Of a stretch of DNA of 6,065 bases, positions 1 through 4,858 are shown in pieces. Position numbers and translations under genes: made by a program. How positions within the stretch are numbered: the first letter of the stretch is position 1; every line of letters begins with the position of its first letter. Under the pieces are notes generated by a model. That model saw only the letters and a list, made by a program, of their open reading frames with translations. It made no database searches and was not told where the DNA came from. The DNA comes from an uncultured Collinsella sp. (lineage in GTDB: Bacteria > Actinomycetota > Coriobacteriia > Coriobacteriales > Coriobacteriaceae): NCBI GenBank assembly GCA_900555745.1, contig USMH01000062.1, forward strand, positions 1 to 6,065. Reading direction: 5' to 3'.

Positions 1-210
1 GCGACCATCGTGTGGACTGCGGACGGTCGCCGTGAGGAGGTCCACGCTGGCACCGAGGCATACGCTCTGTGCTACGAGATGGCCGACCTGGAGAAGGCCG
101 TTGCCGGCGATGATTCGAAGTGCGAGCTTCTGGGCTATGCTTCTGATGTTATGGAGCTGATGACCAAGCTTCGCGCCGACTGGGGAGTTGTGTACCCCGA
201 GGAGGAGTAA
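1..210 (+). CDS. Gfo/Idh/MocA-family oxidoreductase, C-terminal fragment (5' end outside window)
   Basis: The window opens inside this frame, so only the last 69 codons are visible, ending at TAA 208-210. The fragment runs from a short beta-like piece (IVWTADGRREEV) into a mostly helical tail: an acidic helix around YEMADLEKAVAG, then YASDVMELMTKLRADWGVVYP. Gfo/Idh/MocA dehydrogenases typically end this way, with a helix carrying an 'xVMxxMxxxRxxWGxxYP' pattern after a loop that closes the sugar-binding domain. These enzymes are cytoplasmic NAD(P)-dependent sugar, inositol or sugar-acid dehydrogenases. The Rossmann domain and catalytic residues lie upstream, so the substrate cannot be inferred. 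The gene stops 3 nt before a DeoR-type repressor, and its last codons contain that gene's Shine-Dalgarno sequence. This implies co-transcription and fits a carbohydrate catabolic operon. The family call rests on the tail only. Confidence 0.6.
   Translation, partial: ATIVWTADGRREEVHAGTEAYALCYEMADLEKAVAGDDSKCELLGYASDVMELMTKLRADWGVVYPEEE
201..207 (+). promoter_or_regulatory. Ribosome-binding site of the DeoR-family gene, inside the upstream gene
   Basis: GGAGGAG lies 6 nt before the ATG at 214 and also encodes the final Glu codons of the upstream dehydrogenase. The overlap suggests translational coupling and supports 214 as the start. Confidence 0.75.
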
Positions 211-213
211 GCG

Positions 214-960
214 ATGCTTGCGGAAGATAGGCTCAACGCGATTGTGTCGATGGTGCAGCAGGCTGGCTCGGTTACTGTGCCAGAGCTTGCCGATACCCTG
301 GGCGTGACGGCGTCTACCATTCGGCGCGACCTGCAGACGCTCGACCGCGCACACCGCATCGCCAAGGTCCACGGTGGGGCGACGAGTCTTGAGCGCGCGC
401 ACGTGACGCGCGACCTAACGATCAGCGAGCGCAGCGATCTCCATAACGACGACAAGGAGCGTATCTGCGCCCGTGCGGCGGCGCTTGTGGAGCCCGATAG
501 CTTTGTGTATATCGATTCGGGCTCCACGACGCTTAGGCTCATCGAGCATCTTCCGCGCCTTGAGGGCGTCACCTATGTGACCGACTCCGTGCTCCATGCT
601 CAGCATCTCGCTCTGCGCGGCATGCGCACCGTGGTGCTGGGCGGCGAGCTCAAGCCCGAGACCGAGGCGCTCGTCGGTCCCGATGCCTTGGCAACCCTGG
701 ACCGCTATAACTTCAACTGCGGCTTTTGGGGTTCCAATGGCATCGCCGCCGAGCAAGGTCTCACCACACCGGATATCGAGGAAGCGCAAGTCAAGCGTAT
801 CTCGATGCGCCATACCGCCAAACGCTTCGTAATCTCAGACGCCAGCAAATTCGGCATGGTGGCGCCCGTCAAGTTCGCGGACTTTCGTGATGCAACGATC
901 ATCACTGCGGGCGAGGTACCCGCCAAGTACCAGTCGATGGACAACGTCATCACGGTCTAG
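214..960 (+). CDS. DeoR-family transcriptional regulator of sugar metabolism
   Basis: This 248-residue protein matches the family's usual length of about 250. Residues 1-57 form the DeoR winged helix-turn-helix: MLAEDRLNAI start, the recognition helix VTASTIRRDLQTLD (31-44) and the wing signature VHGGA (52-56). Residues about 75-235 form the DeoR C-terminal sugar-phosphate sensor, which resembles ribose-5-phosphate isomerase. Visible landmarks are IDSGSTT (100-106, phosphate-binding loop), VTDS (122-125), LGGE (142-145), LVGP (153-156), GLTTPD (182-187) and SDASKFG (208-214). Such proteins usually repress a neighbouring sugar operon and release DNA when a phosphorylated sugar binds. The effector cannot be read from the sequence. 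It follows a probable sugar dehydrogenase by 3 nt, so it is probably a local, autoregulating repressor; its operator would lie upstream of the window. The domain assignment is secure; the target operon is inferred. Confidence 0.93.
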   Translation: MLAEDRLNAIVSMVQQAGSVTVPELADTLGVTASTIRRDLQTLDRAHRIAKVHGGATSLERAHVTRDLTISERSDLHNDDKERICARAAALVEPDSFVYIDSGSTTLRLIEHLPRLEGVTYVTDSVLHAQHLALRGMRTVVLGGELKPETEALVGPDALATLDRYNFNCGFWGSNGIAAEQGLTTPDIEEAQVKRISMRHTAKRFVISDASKFGMVAPVKFADFRDATIITAGEVPAKYQSMDNVITV

Positions 961-981
961 CAGCAGGGGACGGGCTAAGGC

Positions 982-1021
982 CAAAACCACCACAAAGGGG
1001 CCTGTCCCCATTGTGGTGGTT
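982..1021. repeat. 40-bp palindromic intergenic repeat, copy 1
   Basis: A perfect 11-bp stem, AACCACCACAA (985-995) with TTGTGGTGGTT (1011-1021), encloses a second small stem, GGGG (997-1000) with CCCC (1006-1009), around loop CCTGT. The copy starts 21 nt after the DeoR stop codon. The same 40 bp recurs at 1352-1391 in the same orientation with one difference (T for G at the position matching 999). On the minus strand the stem runs into TTTT, as in an intrinsic terminator; on the plus strand it does not. It resembles REP-type dispersed repeats placed just after genes, but only two copies are visible here. Confidence 0.85.
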
Positions 1022-1053
1022 AGCAACGGAAACCGAGTAGTTTTCTCAATAGA

Positions 1054-1088
1054 AAAGCGGCAACGTCCATCACGGGCGTTGCCGCTTT
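1054..1088 (+). terminator. Strong hairpin, probable transcription terminator downstream of the DeoR gene
   Basis: AAAGCGGCAACG (1054-1065) pairs perfectly with CGTTGCCGCTTT (1077-1088). Three more pairs (T-G, C-G, C-G) extend the stem to 15 bp with a 5-nt loop, ATCAC. The T-run forms the end of the right arm and is followed by CGTTGTCT, a modest U-tract for plus-strand transcription. The A-run before the left arm would give a UUUUCU tail for the minus strand, so it may act both ways. It lies about 95 nt after the DeoR stop, beyond the first 40-bp repeat, and is the best terminator for the plus-strand operon. Confidence 0.7.
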
Positions 1089-1104
1089 CGTTGTCTACCG
1101 GTTT

Positions 1105-1161
1105 GTCTACGTCTGTAACAACTGGACCGTTAAAAGTGGGTTAGATATTACAGATTGAGAT
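1105..1161. repeat. Palindrome array, unit 1 (degenerate)
   Basis: Left arm GTCTACGTCTGTAACA (1105-1120) and right arm TATTACAGATTGAGAT (1146-1161) face each other across a 25-nt loop containing GGACCG. The TCTGTAA/TTACAGA core pairs, but the outer arm bases have diverged, so this looks like a decayed copy of the units at 1186 and 1266. Its right arm also pairs over 13 bp (TTACAGATTGAGA, 1148-1160) with the left arm of unit 2. Confidence 0.75.
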
Positions 1162-1185
1162 ACTTCCGAACCGCGCCGTCCCTTT

Positions 1186-1242
1186 GTCTCAATCTGTAAC
1201 ATCTGGGACCGATTTTGCCGAGTTATTGTTACAGATTGAGAT
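1186..1242. repeat. Palindrome array, unit 2
   Basis: Left arm GTCTCAATCTGTAACA (1186-1201) pairs with TGTTACAGATTGAGAT (1227-1242): 15 Watson-Crick pairs plus a terminal G-T. The loop is again 25 nt and contains GGGACCG near its start. The unit begins 81 bp after unit 1. No open reading frame with coding character crosses it. Confidence 0.85.
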
Positions 1243-1265
1243 TTTCCCTTGAGGGGGATTCGAAT

Positions 1266-1322
1266 GTCTCGATCTGTAACAGATAGACCGGAAAATGGGT
1301 TCTAACTGTTACAGATCGAGAC
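1266..1322. repeat. Palindrome array, unit 3 (perfect 16-bp arms)
   Basis: GTCTCGATCTGTAACA (1266-1281) and TGTTACAGATCGAGAC (1307-1322) are exact reverse complements across a 25-nt loop containing AGACCGG. Relative to unit 2, the left arm changes A to G (1271) and the right arm changes T to C at the pairing position. This compensatory change keeps the stem intact. The unit begins 80 bp after unit 2. Confidence 0.88.
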
Positions 1323-1351
1323 GTTTTGGGACCGCGGCTGAGCCATTGCGG

Positions 1352-1391
1352 CAAAACCACCACAAAGGTGCCTGTCCCCATTGTGGTGGTT
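1352..1391. repeat. 40-bp palindromic intergenic repeat, copy 2; probable terminator of the pseudouridine synthase gene
   Basis: This is a second, same-orientation copy of the repeat at 982-1021. Its 11-bp stem AACCACCACAA (1355-1365) with TTGTGGTGGTT (1381-1391) extends to 12 bp with A1354-T1392. The inner GGGG arm is GGTG here, which weakens the small inner stem. Its last base is part of the TAA stop codon (1391-1393) of the minus-strand pseudouridine synthase. Read on the minus strand, the stem ends in TTTT, so it probably terminates that operon. Confidence 0.8.
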
Positions 1392-2050
1392 TAGGGCTCC
1401 CAGGGGCAGGGGGCTTCGATGTGGATGTGCTCGCCGGTTACGGGATGCGTGAAGGACACGCTGTGGGCGTGGAGCATCAGGCCGCAGGGGCGCGGCGTTC
1501 CGTACAGGTCGTCGCCAACCAGGGGATGGCGCTCGCTTGCCAGATGCACACGGATTTGGTGCTTGCGGCCGGTGAGTAACTCGACATCGATATACGAGCG
1601 CGTGGGCAGGCCACGACGGCTCTTAAGGCGTTTGAGCACCTTCACGCGCGTTTGAGACGGCTTGCCGCTGGCGCCGACGCGCATCTTTCGGCTGTCGTGA
1701 CGGTCGCGGGCGATGGGCTTGTCGATGAGCTTTTCGTTCCAGTCGATCTTGCCCTCGGCGAGCGCTAGGTAGTGCTTTTCGAACGCGTGGTCGATGACCA
1801 TCTGGTCAAAGGCGGGCTGCGTCTGCTTGTCGAGCGAGAACAGCACCACGCCGGTGGTGTCACGGTCCAGGCGATTGAGCGGCTGCATGTCGGTCGCGGC
1901 AAAGCCGTCGCCCATCGCCAGCAGCAGGTCGCTGGCGTAGTCGGTGAGCGTGCGCTCGCCGGTGCCGTCGCCGTGGACGATCATGTCGGCGGGCTTGTCG
2001 ATGGCCATAAGCCAGGCGTCGCAGTAGAGGACTTGAGGTTCTTCGTTCAC
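1391..2050 (-). CDS. RluA-family RNA pseudouridine synthase
   Basis: The 219-residue cytoplasmic protein begins directly with the catalytic fold (VLYCDAWLMAIDKPADMIVH) and has no N-terminal S4 RNA-binding domain. The family signature appears as LNRLDRDTTGVVLF (58-71). Asp62 matches the catalytic aspartate that attacks the uridine; Asn59 stands where many members have His. Further landmarks are EKHYLAL (91-97), the GRKHQIRVHL segment (161-170), HPLVGDDLYG (175-184) and LHAHSVSFTHP (193-203). These enzymes isomerise specific uridines in rRNA or tRNA; the site cannot be assigned from sequence. The start is GTG at 2050, preceded by GAAAGG at 2058-2063. It begins 15 nt after the U32 stop, so the two genes are almost certainly co-transcribed. 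The stop codon overlaps the repeat at 1352-1391. Confidence 0.92.
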   Translation of the reverse strand: MNEEPQVLYCDAWLMAIDKPADMIVHGDGTGERTLTDYASDLLLAMGDGFAATDMQPLNRLDRDTTGVVLFSLDKQTQPAFDQMVIDHAFEKHYLALAEGKIDWNEKLIDKPIARDRHDSRKMRVGASGKPSQTRVKVLKRLKSRRGLPTRSYIDVELLTGRKHQIRVHLASERHPLVGDDLYGTPRPCGLMLHAHSVSFTHPVTGEHIHIEAPCPWEP

Positions 2051-2057
2051 GTGTAAG

Positions 2058-2063
2058 CCTTTC
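2058..2063 (-). promoter_or_regulatory. Ribosome-binding site supporting the GTG start of the pseudouridine synthase
   Basis: GAAAGG on the minus strand lies 7 nt before GTG 2050 and fills much of the 15-nt gap after the U32 stop. The same hexamer precedes the U32 gene. Confidence 0.65.
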
Positions 2064-2065
2064 GG

Positions 2066-4558
2066 TTAGCTGATTCCCACAAACATGCAGCCCGAGGTCG
2101 CCCCGCGCAGGCGGGCGGCGGGCTTGCGGCCGGCTTGAGCCGCCTCGACGGCGCGACGGACGCGAGCGACGGCACGGGCGATCTCATCGGCCTCGAGCAG
2201 GGTTCCGTCGACCATAAGACGGCGCACGCCGGCATCGAGTAACTGTGGAACCTGAGGCGTGAGGTCGATGGGGTAGGCGTCGTACAAGCGTGAGCGGCCG
2301 TGGATGTCGGTACGCACCGGCATGACCTTGCCGTCGATATTCTTGAGCGACAGCTTGCGGGCGCGCAGACGGCAGCTGGCACAATCGTGGATGCAGCCAT
2401 TGGCCACCTGCAGGATGCAGTGCTCGCTCGTCATAACGCGCGGGCGGCCAAAGACGGTGATGCCCAGAGCCGCGGGCGCGGCGGCGCCGAGCGAGACAAT
2501 CTCGTCGAGTGTGATCTCGGGCGAGAGCCAAAACGCACCGGCTCCGCGCTCGGCAAGCGCCTCCATGCAGGGCGTGTTGTGCACCGGCAGGCAAGAGCGA
2601 ATCTCGGCCGTGGCGCCAACCTGGGCGGCCAGGGCAAGCTCAGAGATGTTGCCGATAGCGACCGTGGCGCCGGCAACAACCCACGGGTCGACGCGCTCGT
2701 GGTCGACGGCGCGGCAGACCTCGTCGAGTACGGGCACGATACCCTGCTCAAATGCATCGGCAGGGGAGAGTCCGACAGCATCGAGCGCATCGGTGGTCAT
2801 GTAGATGCGCGTGGCGCCCTCGGCACGAGCCGCCTCGGCGGCTTCGAGTGTGGTGACGGCGGCGCAGATCTGCGGCTCATCGCGGTAATGCTCGGGCATG
2901 GCGCGCGTACATTTGTCGAGTACCGGCAGCTCGAGCGTTTTCGCGCGCTCCTCGTACGGCGCCAGAATGGCCTCCTCCAATGCTTTGCAGGCGGCGGCGC
3001 GCACCTTGTGCACGGCGGAGAAGCCCATGCCGCAGCCCTCATCGAGTGTCACATCAAAGCTCGCAGCCTCAAAGGGCGAGGAGCCCATGCGGCCCACATG
3101 TTCAACCAGGTCTGCCGCCTCAACGGCGCGGGTCTTAGCAGCCTCGACGGTAAAGCCCGTGGCCGTGGCCGCAAGCGAAGGATCATCGCAGCAGGTGAGT
3201 GTGACAGTAAACGGCTCGCCCAGGCGCGCCACGACGGACACGTCAACAGCTCGGCGGCGCAGCACATCGCGCTTGAGTGCGGCGCCGGCGGCGTCGATGG
3301 CGCGCTGACTGCGAATCACGCGGACGCGGCAGCCCTCAGGCATGCTGCGGGGCACGCGGCACTCAATGATGTCACCGGCGGCGGCATCATCGGCGGCAAT
3401 GGTGGTCAGGAACTGGTCAAACTCGTTATCGTGGCGAAGCTCCAGCAGGTCGCCTTTGCCCACGGGCTCAAACAGCTCAATGCGGGCGATGGCGGCGCGG
3501 CGACGGCGGTCGTCGGGCTTGAGGCCGCGCACATCGCGGTTGGCCGGGCGGCTGCCCAGCACCGTGCCCACGATCTGGCCGCGGTTGTTGGAACGCTCAT
3601 AGCTCATCATCTCGTCGCCCGAGGTGCCGTCCTGATAGGCGTGCGTAAAGTCGCGGTTGAAGCAGCGCTTGAGCTGGCGCTGGCGGGCGGCTTCCTCGTC
3701 CTTGGCAACGGCGGCTCCGGATAGCATGTCGTCAATTTCGTGACGATACACATCGACGATGGAGTACACGTAATCGGGAGCCTTCATGCGGCCCTCGAGC
3801 TTGAGCGATGCGGCGCCGGCGTCATACAGACGGCGAACAAGCTGCGATGTGTTGGTGTCGCGCGGGCACAGCGCGCGCTCGCGGCCGGCGGGGGAGAGAG
3901 CGCGACCGTTTTCGTCGATCAGCTCGTAGGGCAGGCGGCAGGGCTGGGCGCACATGCCGCGGTTGGCCGAGCGGCCCGCCATGGCAAAGCTCGAGAGCAG
4001 GCATAGGCCCGAGTAGCAAAAGCAGATGGCACCGTGGCTAAAGACCTCCAGGTCAACGTCGGGCGCGGCGTCGTGGATGGCAGCAATCTCGTCGATGGAG
4101 AGCTCGCGCGAGAGGGTCACGCGGTCGGCGCCCTGCTCACGGCACCAAAGGGTTCCGCGGTCGTCGTGGATGTTTGCTTGGGTCGAGATGTGCGTCTCGA
4201 TGCCGGGCATCGTGCGCTTGACCTCAAAGAACAGGCCCCAGTCCTGGATAATGAAGGCGTCGGCGCCCAGCGTGGAGCAGCGATGGATGAGCTGCAGTGC
4301 ATCGCCCATCTCGGACTGCTTGATGACGATGTTGACCGTGACGTAGACGCGCGACCCGGCTAGATGCGCGGCGCGGCAGGCTTGCTCAAAGGCCTCGTCG
4401 GTAAAGTTGGTGGCCTTGCGGCGGGCGTTGAAGCTGCCCATGCCGCAGTAGATGGCATCAGCGCCAGCGGCGAGTGCGGCGGCAAAGGGCTCGGGTCCTC
4501 CGGCGGGCGCTAAAAGCTCGGGTCTGCGGTTGGTGGTTCGACTGGCGGTTGCGGTCAT
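2066..4558 (-). CDS. U32 family protein (peptidase U32 / RlhA-like RNA hydroxylation type) with long C-terminal half
   Basis: The predicted protein has 830 residues. The N-terminal U32 barrel begins PELLAPAGGPEPFAAALAAG (13-32), with AIYCG (35-39). Residues 171-189 match the U32 signature E-x-F-x2-G-[SA]-[LIVM]-C-x4-G-x-C-x-[LIVM]-S, continuing to GRSANRGMCAQPCRLPYE. Cys179, Cys186 and Cys203 (C-x6-C-x16-C), with Cys207 or Cys231, could hold an iron-sulfur cluster, as shown for UbiU/UbiV-type relatives. SLKLEGRMKAPDYVYSIVDVYR (251-272) and FNRDFTHAY (300-308) are also family hallmarks. A DUF3656-like domain follows (about 434-535). Residues from about 565 form a second, divergent half with C714-x7-C722-x3-C726-x2-C729. 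E. coli RlhA, about 650 residues, has the first two parts and makes 5-hydroxycytidine in 23S rRNA. Some members are called collagenases, but I infer RNA modification because of the pseudouridine synthase downstream. The ATG at 4558 is preferred over one at 4672: it has GAAAGG 6 nt upstream, and the extra 38 residues do not look like U32. Confidence 0.88.
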   Translation of the reverse strand: MTATASRTTNRRPELLAPAGGPEPFAAALAAGADAIYCGMGSFNARRKATNFTDEAFEQACRAAHLAGSRVYVTVNIVIKQSEMGDALQLIHRCSTLGADAFIIQDWGLFFEVKRTMPGIETHISTQANIHDDRGTLWCREQGADRVTLSRELSIDEIAAIHDAAPDVDLEVFSHGAICFCYSGLCLLSSFAMAGRSANRGMCAQPCRLPYELIDENGRALSPAGRERALCPRDTNTSQLVRRLYDAGAASLKLEGRMKAPDYVYSIVDVYRHEIDDMLSGAAVAKDEEAARQRQLKRCFNRDFTHAYQDGTSGDEMMSYERSNNRGQIVGTVLGSRPANRDVRGLKPDDRRRRAAIARIELFEPVGKGDLLELRHDNEFDQFLTTIAADDAAAGDIIECRVPRSMPEGCRVRVIRSQRAIDAAGAALKRDVLRRRAVDVSVVARLGEPFTVTLTCCDDPSLAATATGFTVEAAKTRAVEAADLVEHVGRMGSSPFEAASFDVTLDEGCGMGFSAVHKVRAAACKALEEAILAPYEERAKTLELPVLDKCTRAMPEHYRDEPQICAAVTTLEAAEAARAEGATRIYMTTDALDAVGLSPADAFEQGIVPVLDEVCRAVDHERVDPWVVAGATVAIGNISELALAAQVGATAEIRSCLPVHNTPCMEALAERGAGAFWLSPEITLDEIVSLGAAAPAALGITVFGRPRVMTSEHCILQVANGCIHDCASCRLRARKLSLKNIDGKVMPVRTDIHGRSRLYDAYPIDLTPQVPQLLDAGVRRLMVDGTLLEADEIARAVARVRRAVEAAQAGRKPAARLRGATSGCMFVGIS

Positions 4559-4564
4559 ATCCTG

Positions 4565-4570
4565 CCTTTC
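4565..4570 (-). promoter_or_regulatory. Ribosome-binding site fixing the U32 start at 4558
   Basis: On the minus strand GAAAGG is followed by CAGGAT and then ATG 4558, a 6-nt spacing. No comparable site precedes the in-frame ATG at 4672. Confidence 0.7.
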
Positions 4571-4590
4571 AAAATGCTCAGATATCCAAA

Positions 4591-4596
4591 AGTATA
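4591..4596 (-). promoter_or_regulatory. Possible -10 element of the U32 operon
   Basis: TATACT on the minus strand differs by one base from TATAAT and would give a leader of about 25 nt before ATG 4558. The expected -35 position (near 4614-4619) reads GTCGCC, a poor match, so the promoter may need an activator or lie elsewhere. Confidence 0.35.
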
Positions 4597-4598
4597 GT

Positions 4599-4622
4599 GG
4601 CGTCGCTGCGGTGGGCGACGCC
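4599..4622. repeat. 8-bp inverted repeat at the presumed -35 position of the U32 operon
   Basis: GGCGTCGC (4599-4606) and GCGACGCC (4615-4622) are perfect reverse complements across 8 nt. The right arm covers the expected -35 of the candidate U32 promoter. It could be an operator, or a chance GC-rich palindrome. Confidence 0.4.
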
Positions 4623-4676
4623 CGCAGCCTAAGCAGGACAAAGTCTTCAGCAGCTTGGACTGGCTGCTCCACATGA

Positions 4677-4706
4677 GAACCGTTCAGCGGTTCGGGGAAA
4701 CCGTTG
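4677..4706. repeat. AACCGTT direct repeats and small hairpin in the divergent intergenic region
   Basis: AACCGTT occurs at 4678-4684 and 4699-4705, exactly 21 bp apart, which is about two helical turns. The first copy lies within a 6-bp inverted repeat, GAACCG (4677-4682) with CGGTTC (4688-4693). The block ends about 35 bp upstream of the ridA -35. It may be a regulator site, but no family is recognisable. Confidence 0.35.
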
Positions 4707-4740
4707 GGCGATAAAATATTCTCGCAACGTGATAATAATC

Positions 4741-4769
4741 TTGCATCGCGCGGAAACCTTGAGTACTAT
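4741..4769 (+). promoter_or_regulatory. Sigma-70-type promoter of ridA
   Basis: TTGCAT (4741-4746) and TACTAT (4764-4769) are separated by the ideal 17 bp and each differ from consensus by two bases. The 30 bp upstream (4711-4740) are unusually A/T-rich for this DNA, including ATAAAATATT and GATAATAATC, as expected of an UP element. Transcription would start near 4776, giving a leader of about 83 nt before ATG 4859. Confidence 0.7.
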
Positions 4770-4777
4770 CCCAATCA

Positions 4778-4825
4778 AGCGCGGTGTTCAGACCGAACTG
4801 TGCCTCCCGGTGTGAACACCGCGCT
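4778..4825 (+). promoter_or_regulatory. 5'-UTR hairpin at the start of the ridA transcript
   Basis: AGCGCGGTGTTCA (4778-4790) pairs perfectly over 13 bp with TGAACACCGCGCT (4813-4825). After a G-G mismatch, ACCG (4792-4795) pairs with CGGT (4808-4811), leaving a 12-nt apical loop AACTGTGCCTCC. The stem begins within about 2 nt of the predicted transcription start and lacks a U-tract, so it is not a terminator. Possible roles are protection of the 5' end or leader-mediated control; the loop's CTCC could pair with GGAG of the ribosome-binding site (4 bp only). I recognise no known riboswitch class. Confidence 0.65.
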
Positions 4826-4845
4826 CACGCTCTCTCAATTGATCG

Positions 4846-4852
4846 TAAGGAG
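4846..4852 (+). promoter_or_regulatory. Ribosome-binding site fixing the ridA start at 4859
   Basis: TAAGGAG lies 6 nt before ATG 4859, separated by AAAAAC. It rules out the longer frame opening at 4784, whose extra codons lie within the leader hairpin. Confidence 0.85.
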
Positions 4853-4858
4853 AAAAAC

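Noticed and set aside
887..1144. Open frames crossing the intergenic repeats (887-1144 and 1295-1579, plus strand)
   Set aside because: They overlap the ends of real genes out of frame, run through palindromic DNA, lack ribosome-binding sites and show no protein-like conservation pattern.
1105..1322. CRISPR array
   Set aside because: The repeats are alternating inverted arms with conserved loops, not identical direct repeats separated by unique spacers of uniform length; no cas gene is present.
982..1391. Complete mobile element bounded by the two 40-bp repeats
   Set aside because: There is no transposase frame inside, the bounding repeats are direct rather than inverted, and no target-site duplication is evident. 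A non-autonomous or REP-like origin stays open and is reported as a finding.
2300..3724. A 474-codon open frame on the plus strand, antisense to the U32 gene
   Set aside because: It begins at a GTG without a ribosome-binding site, has the Gly/Ala/His/Arg-rich composition of antisense frames in GC-rich genes, and matches no family. The minus-strand U32 protein explains the whole region.
4559..4672. 38-residue N-terminal extension of the U32 protein from ATG 4672
   Set aside because: It lacks a ribosome-binding site, covers the probable -10 and inverted repeat, and has no U32 similarity. The ATG at 4558 is well placed behind GAAAGG.
4784..4858. 25-residue N-terminal extension of RidA
   Set aside because: It would be encoded by the leader hairpin, has no Shine-Dalgarno, and RidA proteins normally begin a few residues before the SSxxAPxAIGPYS motif, as with the start at 4859.
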